Positions 1-7,305 of a DNA stretch of 64,000 nt are shown here, piece by piece (within the stretch, counting starts at the first letter, position 1; each line of letters begins with the position of its first letter). The stretch comes from Hungatella sp. GTDB lineage: Bacteria > Bacillota > Clostridia > Lachnospirales > Lachnospiraceae. The stretch is from the NCBI GenBank assembly GCA_009712635.1, contig WASS01000019.1, forward strand, positions 1 to 64,000, written 5' to 3'. The position numbers and the translations under genes were made by a program. The notes beneath the pieces are model-generated. The model saw only the letters and a list, made by a program, of their open reading frames with translations. It searched no databases and was not told the origin of the DNA.

Positions 1-138
1 GAATGTCCGAAGCCTGAGCCCTGTCCAACATGTCCGGTCTGTCCGGTTTGTCCGGAGTGCCCGAAACCAGAACCCTGCCCGGTCTGCCCGGTCTGTCCGG
101 AATGTCCAAAGCCAGAGCCATGTCCAGTCTGCCAGGAA
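1..138 (+). repeat. tandem ECPKPEPCP-type coding repeats
   Basis: Three successive in-frame units start at bases 1, 55 and 100, each beginning with a GAATGTCC- or GAGTGCCC-like codon set for Glu-Cys-Pro. Units are 18, 15 and about 12 residues long because the CPVCP sub-unit number varies. The array continues upstream of the window, so its full length is unknown. Codons differ between units (TGT/TGC, CCG/CCA), so these are aged rather than freshly duplicated repeats. Confidence 0.8.
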
Positions 139-417
139 TGTCTGATTAAGCCAGGTATTATTGCCGGATGTATCTGGGGCTGCGGCTGCGGTGATTTCCA
201 TGATTGGGAAGTAAAGTTATACAAGAGGGTCAATGATGTTGATACAATGATGTTCTGTATCAAGATCTGTGGTTGTGGCTGCTTTGAATTTGCAGCTCCT
301 TATGATGGCTGCTATATTTTAAAAGTAAGGATGTGTGAGAACTGTTGGAACACATTCTGGTGTAAGCCAATTATTACACTGAATAACATTGGTGTAGCCA
401 GTTTCATGATTGATTAA
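1..417 (+). CDS. Cys/Pro-repeat protein, C-terminal 138 residues (5' truncated by window)
   Basis: The frame is open from base 1 to TAA at 415-417 with no start in view, so this is the C-terminal part of a longer protein. It opens with three repeats built on ECPKPEPCP plus CPVCP units, then has a compact domain of about 90 residues rich in Gly, Cys and aromatics (WGCGCGDFHDWE, CGCGCFEFAAPYDGCY). Twenty-four of the 138 residues are Cys. No lipobox, membrane segment or sorting signal is visible at the C-terminus. The C-terminal part reads like a small beta-rich domain, with a Cys/Pro stalk ahead of it. Metal binding or disulfide-linked surface or spore-coat roles are possible, but I do not recognise the family. 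A strong terminator follows 32 bases downstream. Confidence 0.8.
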   Translation, partial: ECPKPEPCPTCPVCPVCPECPKPEPCPVCPVCPECPKPEPCPVCQECLIKPGIIAGCIWGCGCGDFHDWEVKLYKRVNDVDTMMFCIKICGCGCFEFAAPYDGCYILKVRMCENCWNTFWCKPIITLNNIGVASFMID

Positions 418-448
418 ATATTATAATGTGTTTTGGATTATGAAAAAC

Positions 449-490
449 TGCCGCAAGCGGTTTAATTACCCGATTGCGGCAGCTTTTTTA
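449..490. terminator. bidirectional intrinsic terminator
   Basis: A 9-bp perfect stem, CTGCCGCAA / TTGCGGCAG (449-457 and 474-482), is followed on the + strand by CTTTTTTA and on the - strand by TTTTTCA. It can therefore end both the Cys-rich gene on the + strand and rsmH coming from the right on the - strand. Confidence 0.85.
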
Positions 491-513
491 TGGGGGAAAA
501 TATACGTTCAGTG

Positions 514-1563
514 TTATGATTTTATAGCCCAGCGTAATTTAGCGCACCGGGCACGTCCGTTGGAATTACATTCTTCTGCAGAAGGTCTGATTGCATCAGG
601 CGCGATTTCTTTATAAATACCGCTTCGATGGAGACGCTGAAACGATTTTTTTACAAGACGGTCTTCGCCTGAATGAAAAGTAAGAATCGCCACACGTCCC
701 CCTTTTGCCAAAGCATCCGGAAGCTTTTCTAAAAAGTCGTATAATACCTCAAATTCATTATTCACATCAATCCGCAGCGCCTGGAAGCATCGCTGGCAGG
801 ATTTTTTAATTTCATTCTCTCTGTCCTTTTCCGGAATAAATTTCAGCGTATCCTTAATAATCTGCCGGAGCTGGCTGGTTGTTGTTACCTCTTCCCCTTT
901 TTTTATCGCTAAAGTCACCGCACGGGCAATTTCTTCCGCATGAGGCTCGTCTGCATTTTCTAAAAGCATTCCGCATAATTCATTTTGGGAAATGGTTTTT
1001 AAACGCTCAGCAGCAGAGATTTCCTTTGACGGATTCAGCCGCAGATCAAGAGGTCCCTCGGTTTTAAATGAAAATCCCCGATCCGGGTTGTCTATCTGCA
1101 TGGAAGATACACCTAAATCAGCCAGGATAAAATCCAGGGGGCCCGATTCCGGGATTATCTCGTCAATATTGGAAAAATTGGTTTGCCTGATTGTCAGTAT
1201 CTCCGGACCATAACCCAGATTATCCAGGCGTTCCCTTGTTCGGGGTAATTCGATAGGATCCACATCGGTTGCATACAGATGCCCTTTTGAATCCAGACAT
1301 TTAAGCATCTCTAAGGTATGACCGCCGTAGCCTAATGTTGCATCTAATCCGGTCTCGCCGGGGGTGATTTTTAAAATATCCAGTATTTCCTGTACGCAGA
1401 TTGAGCGATGCATGCCAGCCGGTGTATTGCCCTTTTGAATCACCTTAGCTACGGTATCAGAATATAATTCCGGATTTAATTCTTTATATTTATCCTTAAA
1501 AGCCTTGGGATGAGTCCCTTTGTATCTGGGACGGCGCTGATGTTTTTGTTCCTGATTATCCAT
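514..1563 (-). CDS. rsmH: 16S rRNA (cytosine1402-N4)-methyltransferase, RsmH/MraW family
   Basis: RsmH uses SAM to N4-methylate C1402 in the decoding centre of 16S rRNA. Visible family motifs are the SAM-binding DATLGYGGHT at about residue 74, the acidic DVDP near residue 100, DLGVSSMQID plus RGFSF in the middle, and LTFHSGEDRLVKK near the C-terminus. At 349 residues it is longer than a usual RsmH (about 310). The extra length is a basic N-terminal extension of about 50 residues before HRSICVQEIL, which replaces the usual HxPVLLxE start. It is a solo gene here, with none of the dcw partners (ftsL, pbp, mra genes) beside it, so it is probably a second, dispersed copy. A paralogue acting on another site cannot be excluded. 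Confidence 0.88.
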   Translation of the reverse strand: MDNQEQKHQRRPRYKGTHPKAFKDKYKELNPELYSDTVAKVIQKGNTPAGMHRSICVQEILDILKITPGETGLDATLGYGGHTLEMLKCLDSKGHLYATDVDPIELPRTRERLDNLGYGPEILTIRQTNFSNIDEIIPESGPLDFILADLGVSSMQIDNPDRGFSFKTEGPLDLRLNPSKEISAAERLKTISQNELCGMLLENADEPHAEEIARAVTLAIKKGEEVTTTSQLRQIIKDTLKFIPEKDRENEIKKSCQRCFQALRIDVNNEFEVLYDFLEKLPDALAKGGRVAILTFHSGEDRLVKKSFQRLHRSGIYKEIAPDAIRPSAEECNSNGRARCAKLRWAIKS

Positions 1564-1705
1564 TTTTGTTCCACCTTCTTAAAATATCTTTTATAAATGT
1601 ATCTGCTTACATGATAACAAACCCATGACAGAATGGCAAATGATTGTTTTTATTTTATTTCGTTATATAATGTAATTATCTATGTTTAAATGGGAGGTAA
1701 AAATT

Positions 1706-2227
1706 ATGTTATTGGATATTTTGAAATCCAGAAGAAGCATCAGGAAGTTTCAGTACAAAGAGATTGAACAGGAAAATATTGATACCATTCTAAAAAGTGC
1801 ACTGCTGGCCCCCTCATCCCGCTCCATAAGACCCTGGGAATTTGTCGCAGTCACCAATAAAGAAACAATAAACCAGCTTTCCCAAAGCAGAGATCCTGGT
1901 TCGGGGTTTTTGGCAGGTGCACCTCTTGCAGTTGCTGTAATTGCAGATCATACACTTAGTGACGTTTGGATTGAAGATGCGTCCATAGCTGCAACTATAA
2001 TTCAGTTAACAGCTCAGGATTTAGGCCTTGGCTCGTGCTGGATTCAGGTGAGGGAACGTTTTCATAAAGAGCAGGAAACAGCTGGAGATTATATCAGAGA
2101 AGTTCTGGGAATACCGGAACAGTACTGTGTTGAATGCCTGATAGCCATTGGTTATCCTGATGAAGAGAAGAAACCGTATGAGGAAGATATGCTCAAGCGG
2201 GAAAAGCTGCATTATGACAGATTTTAA
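1706..2227 (+). CDS. nitroreductase-family FMN oxidoreductase
   Basis: This is a 173-residue nitroreductase-fold protein expected to bind FMN as a dimer and reduce nitro or quinone-like compounds with NAD(P)H. The N-terminal SRRSIRKF motif (FMN phosphate contact), the APSSRSIRPWEF stretch and the central DASIAATIIQLTAQDLGLGSCW segment are typical. I start it at ATG 1706 because GGGAGG lies 8 bases upstream; an upstream in-frame ATG at 1682 has no ribosome site. The physiological substrate cannot be read from sequence. It is a monocistronic gene between divergent rsmH and the metal transporter operon. Confidence 0.85.
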   Translation: MLLDILKSRRSIRKFQYKEIEQENIDTILKSALLAPSSRSIRPWEFVAVTNKETINQLSQSRDPGSGFLAGAPLAVAVIADHTLSDVWIEDASIAATIIQLTAQDLGLGSCWIQVRERFHKEQETAGDYIREVLGIPEQYCVECLIAIGYPDEEKKPYEEDMLKREKLHYDRF

Positions 2228-2301
2228 TAATTTATTTAGAATTTATGAAAGCAGGGTTACAAGTTAACATAAAAATATAAAATTATATCCTCCACCGGGG
2301 C

Positions 2302-2329
2302 TTGTTGAGATTAAATAACGTTTTATAAT
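2302..2329 (+). promoter_or_regulatory. putative sigma-A promoter of cbiMQO
   Basis: TTGTTG (2302-2307) and TATAAT (2324-2329) are 16 bases apart, with about 42 bases from the -10 to the cbiM start. I looked for a cobalamin or NiCo riboswitch in the 140-base leader and could not recognise one. Confidence 0.5.
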
Positions 2330-2371
2330 TGTACTTAGCAGAAAGTAAAATTATGAAAGGTTGGTAAGAAC

Positions 2372-3385
2372 ATGCATATTCCAGACAATTATTTAAGCCC
2401 GTCGACCTGTGCTGCTATGGGGGCTGCCATGGTTCCCGTTTGGACAAAGGCAATCAGGAAGGTGAAGGAAGAGATTCCTAAAGCAAAGATACCCCTGCTT
2501 GGCGTGGGAGCAGCGTTTTCATTTCTTCTTATGATGTTTAATGTACCGCTTCCAGGAGGAACAACAGGGCATGCTGTAGGCGGTACGCTGCTGGCCGTTT
2601 TGATGGGTCCTTACGCTGCCTGCATCAGCGTTACGGTTGCTCTCTTTATTCAGGCGCTGTTATTTGGCGACGGTGGTATTCTTGCTTTTGGGGCCAATTG
2701 TTTTAATATGGCATTTGTTCTGCCGTTTTTTGGATATTTTATTTATAAACTGATTAAAGATCATGTCAGGTCAGAAAAAGGGGAATACCTGGGTATTATT
2801 CTGGGCTCTTATGCTGGTATTAATATAGCTGCACTCTGTGCCGCCATTGAATTTGGAATTCAGCCTCTTTTATTTAAAGATGGCGGGGGGCTGGCACTTT
2901 ATTGTCCTTACCCCCTCTCTGTTTCCATACCTGCCATGCTGATTCCCCACCTGCTGGTTGCAGGAATTGTGGAAGCTGTTTTTACGGCTGCAATTGTTAT
3001 TTACATAAAAAAGGTCTCTCCAGGTACATTTTATAAGGGTGCCAAAGAAAAGACGAGAGCTGTTTACGGTCTGGTAGCGGGGCTTGTCTGCTTTACTCCC
3101 CTTGGTCTTCTGGCGACAGGAACCGCGTGGGGAGAATGGGGAGCAGATGAAATTAAGGAGGTAGTATCTGGGGGAAATGCACTGGGATTTGTTCCTCACG
3201 GTATGAAGGAAGGGTTCAATTTTAGTGCTGTTATGCCAGATTACGCAGTGAGCGGTCTGCCGGAAGCTGCAGGATATTTATTGTCCGCAGTTGCTGGTGT
3301 GGCAATCATGATTATTTTCTTTAAAATACTCAGTAATCTGAAAAAAGAAAAGGCTGGAAACAACGTTGGATCATACAGAAATTAA
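2372..3385 (+). CDS. cbiM: ECF transporter substrate-binding component for Ni2+/Co2+, CbiM/NikM family fused to an N-like tail
   Basis: This is the membrane S-component that captures Ni2+ or Co2+ and passes it to the ECF module. The protein starts MHIPDNYLSP: His2 plus the free N-terminus, together with His67 in TTGHAVGG, match the metal ligands described for NikM-type proteins (ligand numbering recalled, not looked up). At 337 residues it exceeds a bare CbiM (about 220). The C-terminal part, with a soluble stretch around residues 250-300 and a final TM helix, resembles a fused CbiN/NikN-like unit. cbiQ follows with overlap. Nickel and cobalt cannot be told apart from sequence alone. Confidence 0.88.
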   Translation: MHIPDNYLSPSTCAAMGAAMVPVWTKAIRKVKEEIPKAKIPLLGVGAAFSFLLMMFNVPLPGGTTGHAVGGTLLAVLMGPYAACISVTVALFIQALLFGDGGILAFGANCFNMAFVLPFFGYFIYKLIKDHVRSEKGEYLGIILGSYAGINIAALCAAIEFGIQPLLFKDGGGLALYCPYPLSVSIPAMLIPHLLVAGIVEAVFTAAIVIYIKKVSPGTFYKGAKEKTRAVYGLVAGLVCFTPLGLLATGTAWGEWGADEIKEVVSGGNALGFVPHGMKEGFNFSAVMPDYAVSGLPEAAGYLLSAVAGVAIMIIFFKILSNLKKEKAGNNVGSYRN

Positions 3386-4190
3386 AGTGGATGATATGCC
3401 TGAATGGCTTTTAGAAAACGAGAACTACATATCGTCGGCCGAAAAGGATACTTTTGTTAACAAAAGTATCCTGTCTGTATTTAAGGTGCTATCCAGAATA
3501 AAAAAACAGGATTCACCAGGGGAAACAGGATCTCAAATGAATGTACCCCTTCAGGTTTTTGGCACACTCGTTTTAATTTTACTGGTTTCACTCACAAGAA
3601 GCTTCGTATTTGTTATTATTGTAAATGTCTGGTTATTGGCGGTCTTAAGCATGACGGATACAACGCGCATGGTAGTAATCTTAAAGCTGAGTATGAGTAT
3701 TACTTTCTTTACGGCTATTGTCATGCTGCCGGCATTTGTTTTGGGTAATATCTATAGCAGTATCATGATCACTACAAAAGTGTTTGCTACAATCACTGCC
3801 ATGGGTCTGCTTTCTCATTCCACAAAGTGGAGTGCACTTACACAGGCACTGAAACGATTTCATGTACCTGATATTTTTATATTTATACTTGATATTACAA
3901 TCAAATATATTTATATGCTGGGCGAATTCTCGTTAAATATGTTTTATGCGTTAAAACTTCGGTCTGTGGGAAAGAACTGCAGCAAATATTCGTCACTGGC
4001 AGGAATTGCAGGAACTGTATTTCTTCAGTCCAAAGAAATGGCCGAGGATATGTATCATGCCATGGAATGCAGAGGATTTACGGGAGAGTATCATTTAAAT
4101 GATAAGTCAAAGTTTAAATGGCGGGACTACCTCTATATTGGGATAATTGCTGTCTTTTTCACTTTATTTATTTACTTTGGAAGGGTGTAA
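3366..4190 (+). CDS. cbiQ: ECF transporter transmembrane (T) component, CbiQ family
   Basis: CbiQ couples the ATPase to the metal-binding component. An unusually long cytoplasmic N-terminus of about 58 residues precedes hydrophobic segments. The C-terminal half carries the coupling-helix type motifs ALKLRSVG and AMECRGFTGEY (Ala-Arg-Gly type motifs of T components). The frame opens at TTG 3366, overlapping cbiM by 20 bases; ATG 3396 (MPEWLLENE) is an alternative start with an equally weak ribosome site. It is followed after one base by the ATPase gene. Confidence 0.85.
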   Translation: MDHTEIKVDDMPEWLLENENYISSAEKDTFVNKSILSVFKVLSRIKKQDSPGETGSQMNVPLQVFGTLVLILLVSLTRSFVFVIIVNVWLLAVLSMTDTTRMVVILKLSMSITFFTAIVMLPAFVLGNIYSSIMITTKVFATITAMGLLSHSTKWSALTQALKRFHVPDIFIFILDITIKYIYMLGEFSLNMFYALKLRSVGKNCSKYSSLAGIAGTVFLQSKEMAEDMYHAMECRGFTGEYHLNDKSKFKWRDYLYIGIIAVFFTLFIYFGRV

Positions 4191-4191
4191 C

Positions 4192-4953
4192 ATGATTGAA
4201 CTAAAGGATGTCTGTTTTTCATATTCGGATATGATTGCATTGGATCACATTAATCTCAGCATAAAAACAGGTGAAGCAATTGCGTTAATGGGGGCAAATG
4301 GCTGCGGCAAGTCTACTTTGTTAAAGCTGATAAATGGAATTATTTCTCCAGACTTTGGAAGCTATGGGTTTCATGGGGAAGAAGTCACTCATAAAAAACT
4401 TCAGGATGAAAAATTTTCAAAGCTTCTTCATCAGAAAATTGGATTCGTATTTCAGAATTCCGACACCCAGCTGTTTTGTTCCAGTGTCTATGATGAAGTG
4501 GCGTTTGGGCCAAGGCAGATGGGCGTTGGAGAATCAGAGGTGGAACATCGGGTAAATGACTGTCTTGCTTTGCTGGGGATACAGGAATTTCGTAATAGAA
4601 TTCCATATCACTTAAGCGGAGGAGAGAAGCGGAAAGTTGCGATTGCCTGCGTGCTGTCACTAAATCCTGAGGTTCTGGTTCTTGATGAACCAATGAACGG
4701 ACTTGATCCCAAGACACAGAGATGGCTTGTGGATTTTCTGAAAAAGTTAAATAAAGCAGGGAAGACTTTAATAACTTCCACTCATAATCTTGAGCTTGTG
4801 CATGAAATATCCAACAGGGCTGTACTTTTTGGAGAATCCCATACCATTGTGGCAGATATGTTGACCGAAGAGCTGCTAAAAGATGTGGAACTGTTAAAAA
4901 GGGTAAATCTTGTGGATACGTGTTATCCATACAAGGTGCAGCCTTATATTTAG
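4192..4953 (+). CDS. cbiO: ECF transporter ATP-binding protein, CbiO/NikO family
   Basis: The 253-residue ATPase of the metal ECF transporter. It shows Walker A (GANGCGKST), the Q-loop in FQNSDTQLF, the signature LSGGEKRK, Walker B with catalytic Glu (LVLDEPMNG) and the switch His (TSTHNLE). The start is ATG 4192, preceded by GGAAGGG; the frame extends further upstream into cbiQ but without a better start. A single ATPase subunit is typical of dedicated (group I) ECF systems. Confidence 0.92.
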   Translation: MIELKDVCFSYSDMIALDHINLSIKTGEAIALMGANGCGKSTLLKLINGIISPDFGSYGFHGEEVTHKKLQDEKFSKLLHQKIGFVFQNSDTQLFCSSVYDEVAFGPRQMGVGESEVEHRVNDCLALLGIQEFRNRIPYHLSGGEKRKVAIACVLSLNPEVLVLDEPMNGLDPKTQRWLVDFLKKLNKAGKTLITSTHNLELVHEISNRAVLFGESHTIVADMLTEELLKDVELLKRVNLVDTCYPYKVQPYI

Positions 4954-5028
4954 ATGGAAAGACTTGATTAGTTGATCAGCCAAAGATATAATAAGTTATT
5001 GATTAATAATAGTTTACGGGGAAAGAGA

Positions 5029-5628
5029 ATGAAAAGTAAGGTGATTTTATTTGCAGCAGCAATACTGACATTAAGTCTGACAGCGGGATGCCAGAAGCAA
5101 AAGGCTGAGAACCTGCCTCAGGAGTCAGAAACTACCAGTGGGATCGATATTAAAAATGAAACAGGTTTAGATGTAAAGCTGGATGAAAACCGGATTATAC
5201 TGGAGCAGTCCTTTCATGCTGAACTGGGTGACTGGGGAGATGTCAGGTTTGTATCATACGGTCCTGGAGCTGGTTCGGATTTTGAAGATGTCTCATTTTA
5301 CCTGATGAAAAATGGTAAGGCGGTTTTTGCATTTCCCTATTATGGTGAAAATAATAAAACGGATCAATATGCCGGGCTTTTTGACAGTGTGGAGGCGGTG
5401 GCGTTTCATGATGTAAATGGAGATAATTTAAAGGATGTAATTGTTATTATTAACTACATTACCGGTGCCGGTCCCCAGGGGATGGAACCACGCCCCAAAG
5501 CCAGGATATTCCTCGGGGATAAAAAGGGCTTTATTCTGGAGAAGGACTTGACAGATGATGTAAATGATCATATTGAGGAAGAAGATATGAGCATGGGGCA
5601 CATTTACGATTATCTGAAAAACAAATAA
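5029..5628 (+). CDS. lipoprotein with VCBS/FG-GAP-like Asp-rich motif
   Basis: 199 residues with a signal peptide and lipobox LTAGC (lipidated Cys21). A Ser/Glu/Lys-rich linker is followed by a domain of about 130 residues containing DVNGDNLKDVIVII, an Asp/Asn calcium-loop-like motif of the integrin/VCBS type. The C-terminal domain is clearly related to that of the lipoprotein at 23423-24394: both have QSF-x-(A/V)-(E/D)-L-x-(D/S)-W-G-(D/K)-V-(R/K)-FVS and D-(V/L)-N-x-D-x-LKD. The start ATG 5029 has GGGGAAAG upstream. It follows the metal transporter by 75 bases and may be co-transcribed. Function is unknown. Confidence 0.8.
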   Translation: MKSKVILFAAAILTLSLTAGCQKQKAENLPQESETTSGIDIKNETGLDVKLDENRIILEQSFHAELGDWGDVRFVSYGPGAGSDFEDVSFYLMKNGKAVFAFPYYGENNKTDQYAGLFDSVEAVAFHDVNGDNLKDVIVIINYITGAGPQGMEPRPKARIFLGDKKGFILEKDLTDDVNDHIEEEDMSMGHIYDYLKNK

Positions 5629-5658
5629 CTTCTGATTACTTTTATGGCTTACTTTAAA

Positions 5659-5703
5659 CAAGCGCCCCAGGTGTTCATAGGACACTGGGAGCGCTTATTT
5701 TTA
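5659..5703 (+). terminator. intrinsic terminator after the cbiMQO/lipoprotein operon
   Basis: An inverted repeat (AGCGCCCCAGGTGT pairing with ACACTGGGAGCGCT, one offset) closes a short loop and is followed by TATTTTTAT. Confidence 0.8.
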
Positions 5704-5838
5704 TATAATTTATTTTTTAGTTTACAAATCACTCTTCCCAGTCTTTTTATCAGGTAGATTTGCAGATCAATTGCTTCTCCGTCTATGCCGGCTAAGGGGG
5801 GCCATTTGAAATTTTAAAATTCCAGGAGGTAATGAAAG

Positions 5839-7293
5839 ATGAATAAAACAATTGCAAAATCAGTAGGCAATTCCAACCCTCTGATCGATCACCACTTAGG
5901 AGCAGATCCGTTTGCCCTGACTTACAATGGAAGAGTTTATATCTATATGTCAAGCGACAATTATGAGTATAACGCAGATGGATCAATCAAAGAAAACAGT
6001 TTTAATAATTTAAAGAGTGTTTTTGTAATTTCTTCAGAAGATATGGTTAACTGGACCGATCATGGAGCGATTCCGGTAGCAGGTGCAAACGGTGCTAACG
6101 CAGGGCAGGGAATTGCAAAATGGGCAGGCGGCTCCTGGGCACCGGCAGCTGCGGTGAAAAATATCAATGGCAAGGACAAATTTTTCCTTTATTTCGCCAA
6201 CGGCGGAAATGGCATCGGCGTATTGACGGCTGACAGCCCCATTGGACCATGGAGTGATCCCCTGGGCAGAGCGCTGGTATCAGGAAATACACCAGGTATC
6301 TCCGGTGTGGTATGGCTCTTTGATCCGGCTGTCTTTGTAGACAGTGACGGAACAGGATATCTGTACTGCGGCGGCGGAATTCCGGGAGGACAGAATCCGT
6401 CACAGTCCCAGTGGGCAAATCCCAAGACTGCCAGGGTTCTCCGGCTGGGCCAGGATATGATCAGTATTGTAGGAAGCGCTGCTACCATTGATGCTCCTTT
6501 TATGTTTGAAGATTCAGGAATCCATAAGTATAACGGTGTTTATTACTACTCTTACTGTATTAATTTTTCCGGCTCTCACCCAGGAAGCGTTCCTCCAGGA
6601 GAAATCGGATATATGACCAGCAACAGTCCTATGGGACCATTTACCTATAGAGGTCATTTTTTAAAGAATCCGGGCAACTTTTTCGGAGGCGGAGGCAATA
6701 ACCATCATTGTGTTTTCCAGTTTAAGAATCAGTGGTACGTAGTTTATCATACTCAGACCGTGAGTCTTGCATTATATGGTTCCGGTAAAGGTTACCGTTC
6801 TCCCCACATTAACCAGTTGTTCCACAACAGCGATGGAACCATTCGTGAGGTTGCAGCAAACTATGCAGGAGTGGGTCAGCTTTCCAATTTAAATCCATAT
6901 AAGCGGGTAGAAGCGGAAACTATGGGATGGAACGCCAGAATTTTAACAGAGAAGTGTTCTGCTTCGGGAGGACCTGTATATAATCAGGATGTGACAGGAA
7001 TTCAGAATGGAGACTGGATTGCTGTAGGAAATGCAGATTTTGGTTCTACAGGCGCCAAACGTTTTAAGGCTAATGTTGCTTCCACTTCCGGAGGTAAAAT
7101 TGAGGTCCGCCTTGACAATGAAAGCGGTACACTGGTAGGAACTTTAAATGTACCAAATACCGGCGGTATGCAGAACTGGAGAGAAGTAGAAACAACCATC
7201 AGCGGTGCCACCGGGGTACATAAACTGTTCTTTGCATTTACTGGAAATGGCAGCGGAAACTTATTTAATTTCGACTATTGGCAGTTTATGTAA
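5839..7293 (+). CDS. GH43 arabinoxylan arabinofuranosidase/xylosidase-like enzyme with C-terminal CBM6, no signal peptide
   Basis: A five-bladed propeller hydrolase of the XynD-like GH43 group that removes arabinose or xylose units from (arabino)xylan. Catalytic candidates are Asp23 (HHLGADPFAL, base), Asp162 (WLFDPAVFVD, pKa modulator) and Glu224 (PFMFEDSGIHK, acid). Residues about 353-484 are a CBM6-type xylan-binding module (YKRVEAETM ... NFDYWQF). The start ATG 5839 has AGGAGGT upstream, and the protein begins MNKTIAKSVG with no hydrophobic leader, which is odd for a CBM-bearing enzyme. The next glycosidase gene is 12 bases downstream, so the two form an operon. Exact specificity (arabinose at O2/O3, or xylose) is not decidable here. 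Confidence 0.88.
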   Translation: MNKTIAKSVGNSNPLIDHHLGADPFALTYNGRVYIYMSSDNYEYNADGSIKENSFNNLKSVFVISSEDMVNWTDHGAIPVAGANGANAGQGIAKWAGGSWAPAAAVKNINGKDKFFLYFANGGNGIGVLTADSPIGPWSDPLGRALVSGNTPGISGVVWLFDPAVFVDSDGTGYLYCGGGIPGGQNPSQSQWANPKTARVLRLGQDMISIVGSAATIDAPFMFEDSGIHKYNGVYYYSYCINFSGSHPGSVPPGEIGYMTSNSPMGPFTYRGHFLKNPGNFFGGGGNNHHCVFQFKNQWYVVYHTQTVSLALYGSGKGYRSPHINQLFHNSDGTIREVAANYAGVGQLSNLNPYKRVEAETMGWNARILTEKCSASGGPVYNQDVTGIQNGDWIAVGNADFGSTGAKRFKANVASTSGGKIEVRLDNESGTLVGTLNVPNTGGMQNWREVETTISGATGVHKLFFAFTGNGSGNLFNFDYWQFM

Positions 7294-7305
7294 AGGGGAT
7301 CTATT

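Noticed and set aside
1-138. Direct repeats resembling a CRISPR-like or satellite array
   Set aside because: Unit length varies (54, 45, about 36 bases), there are no unique spacers, and the frame is open throughout, so these are protein repeats.
2228-2371. Possible cobalamin or NiCo riboswitch ahead of cbiM
   Set aside because: No conserved core or suitable stems were found; only a promoter-like pair of boxes is present.
4385-4930. 181-codon open frame on the minus strand inside cbiO
   Set aside because: It lies fully opposite an ATPase gene with all motifs intact, has no ribosome site and reads as low-complexity shadow sequence.
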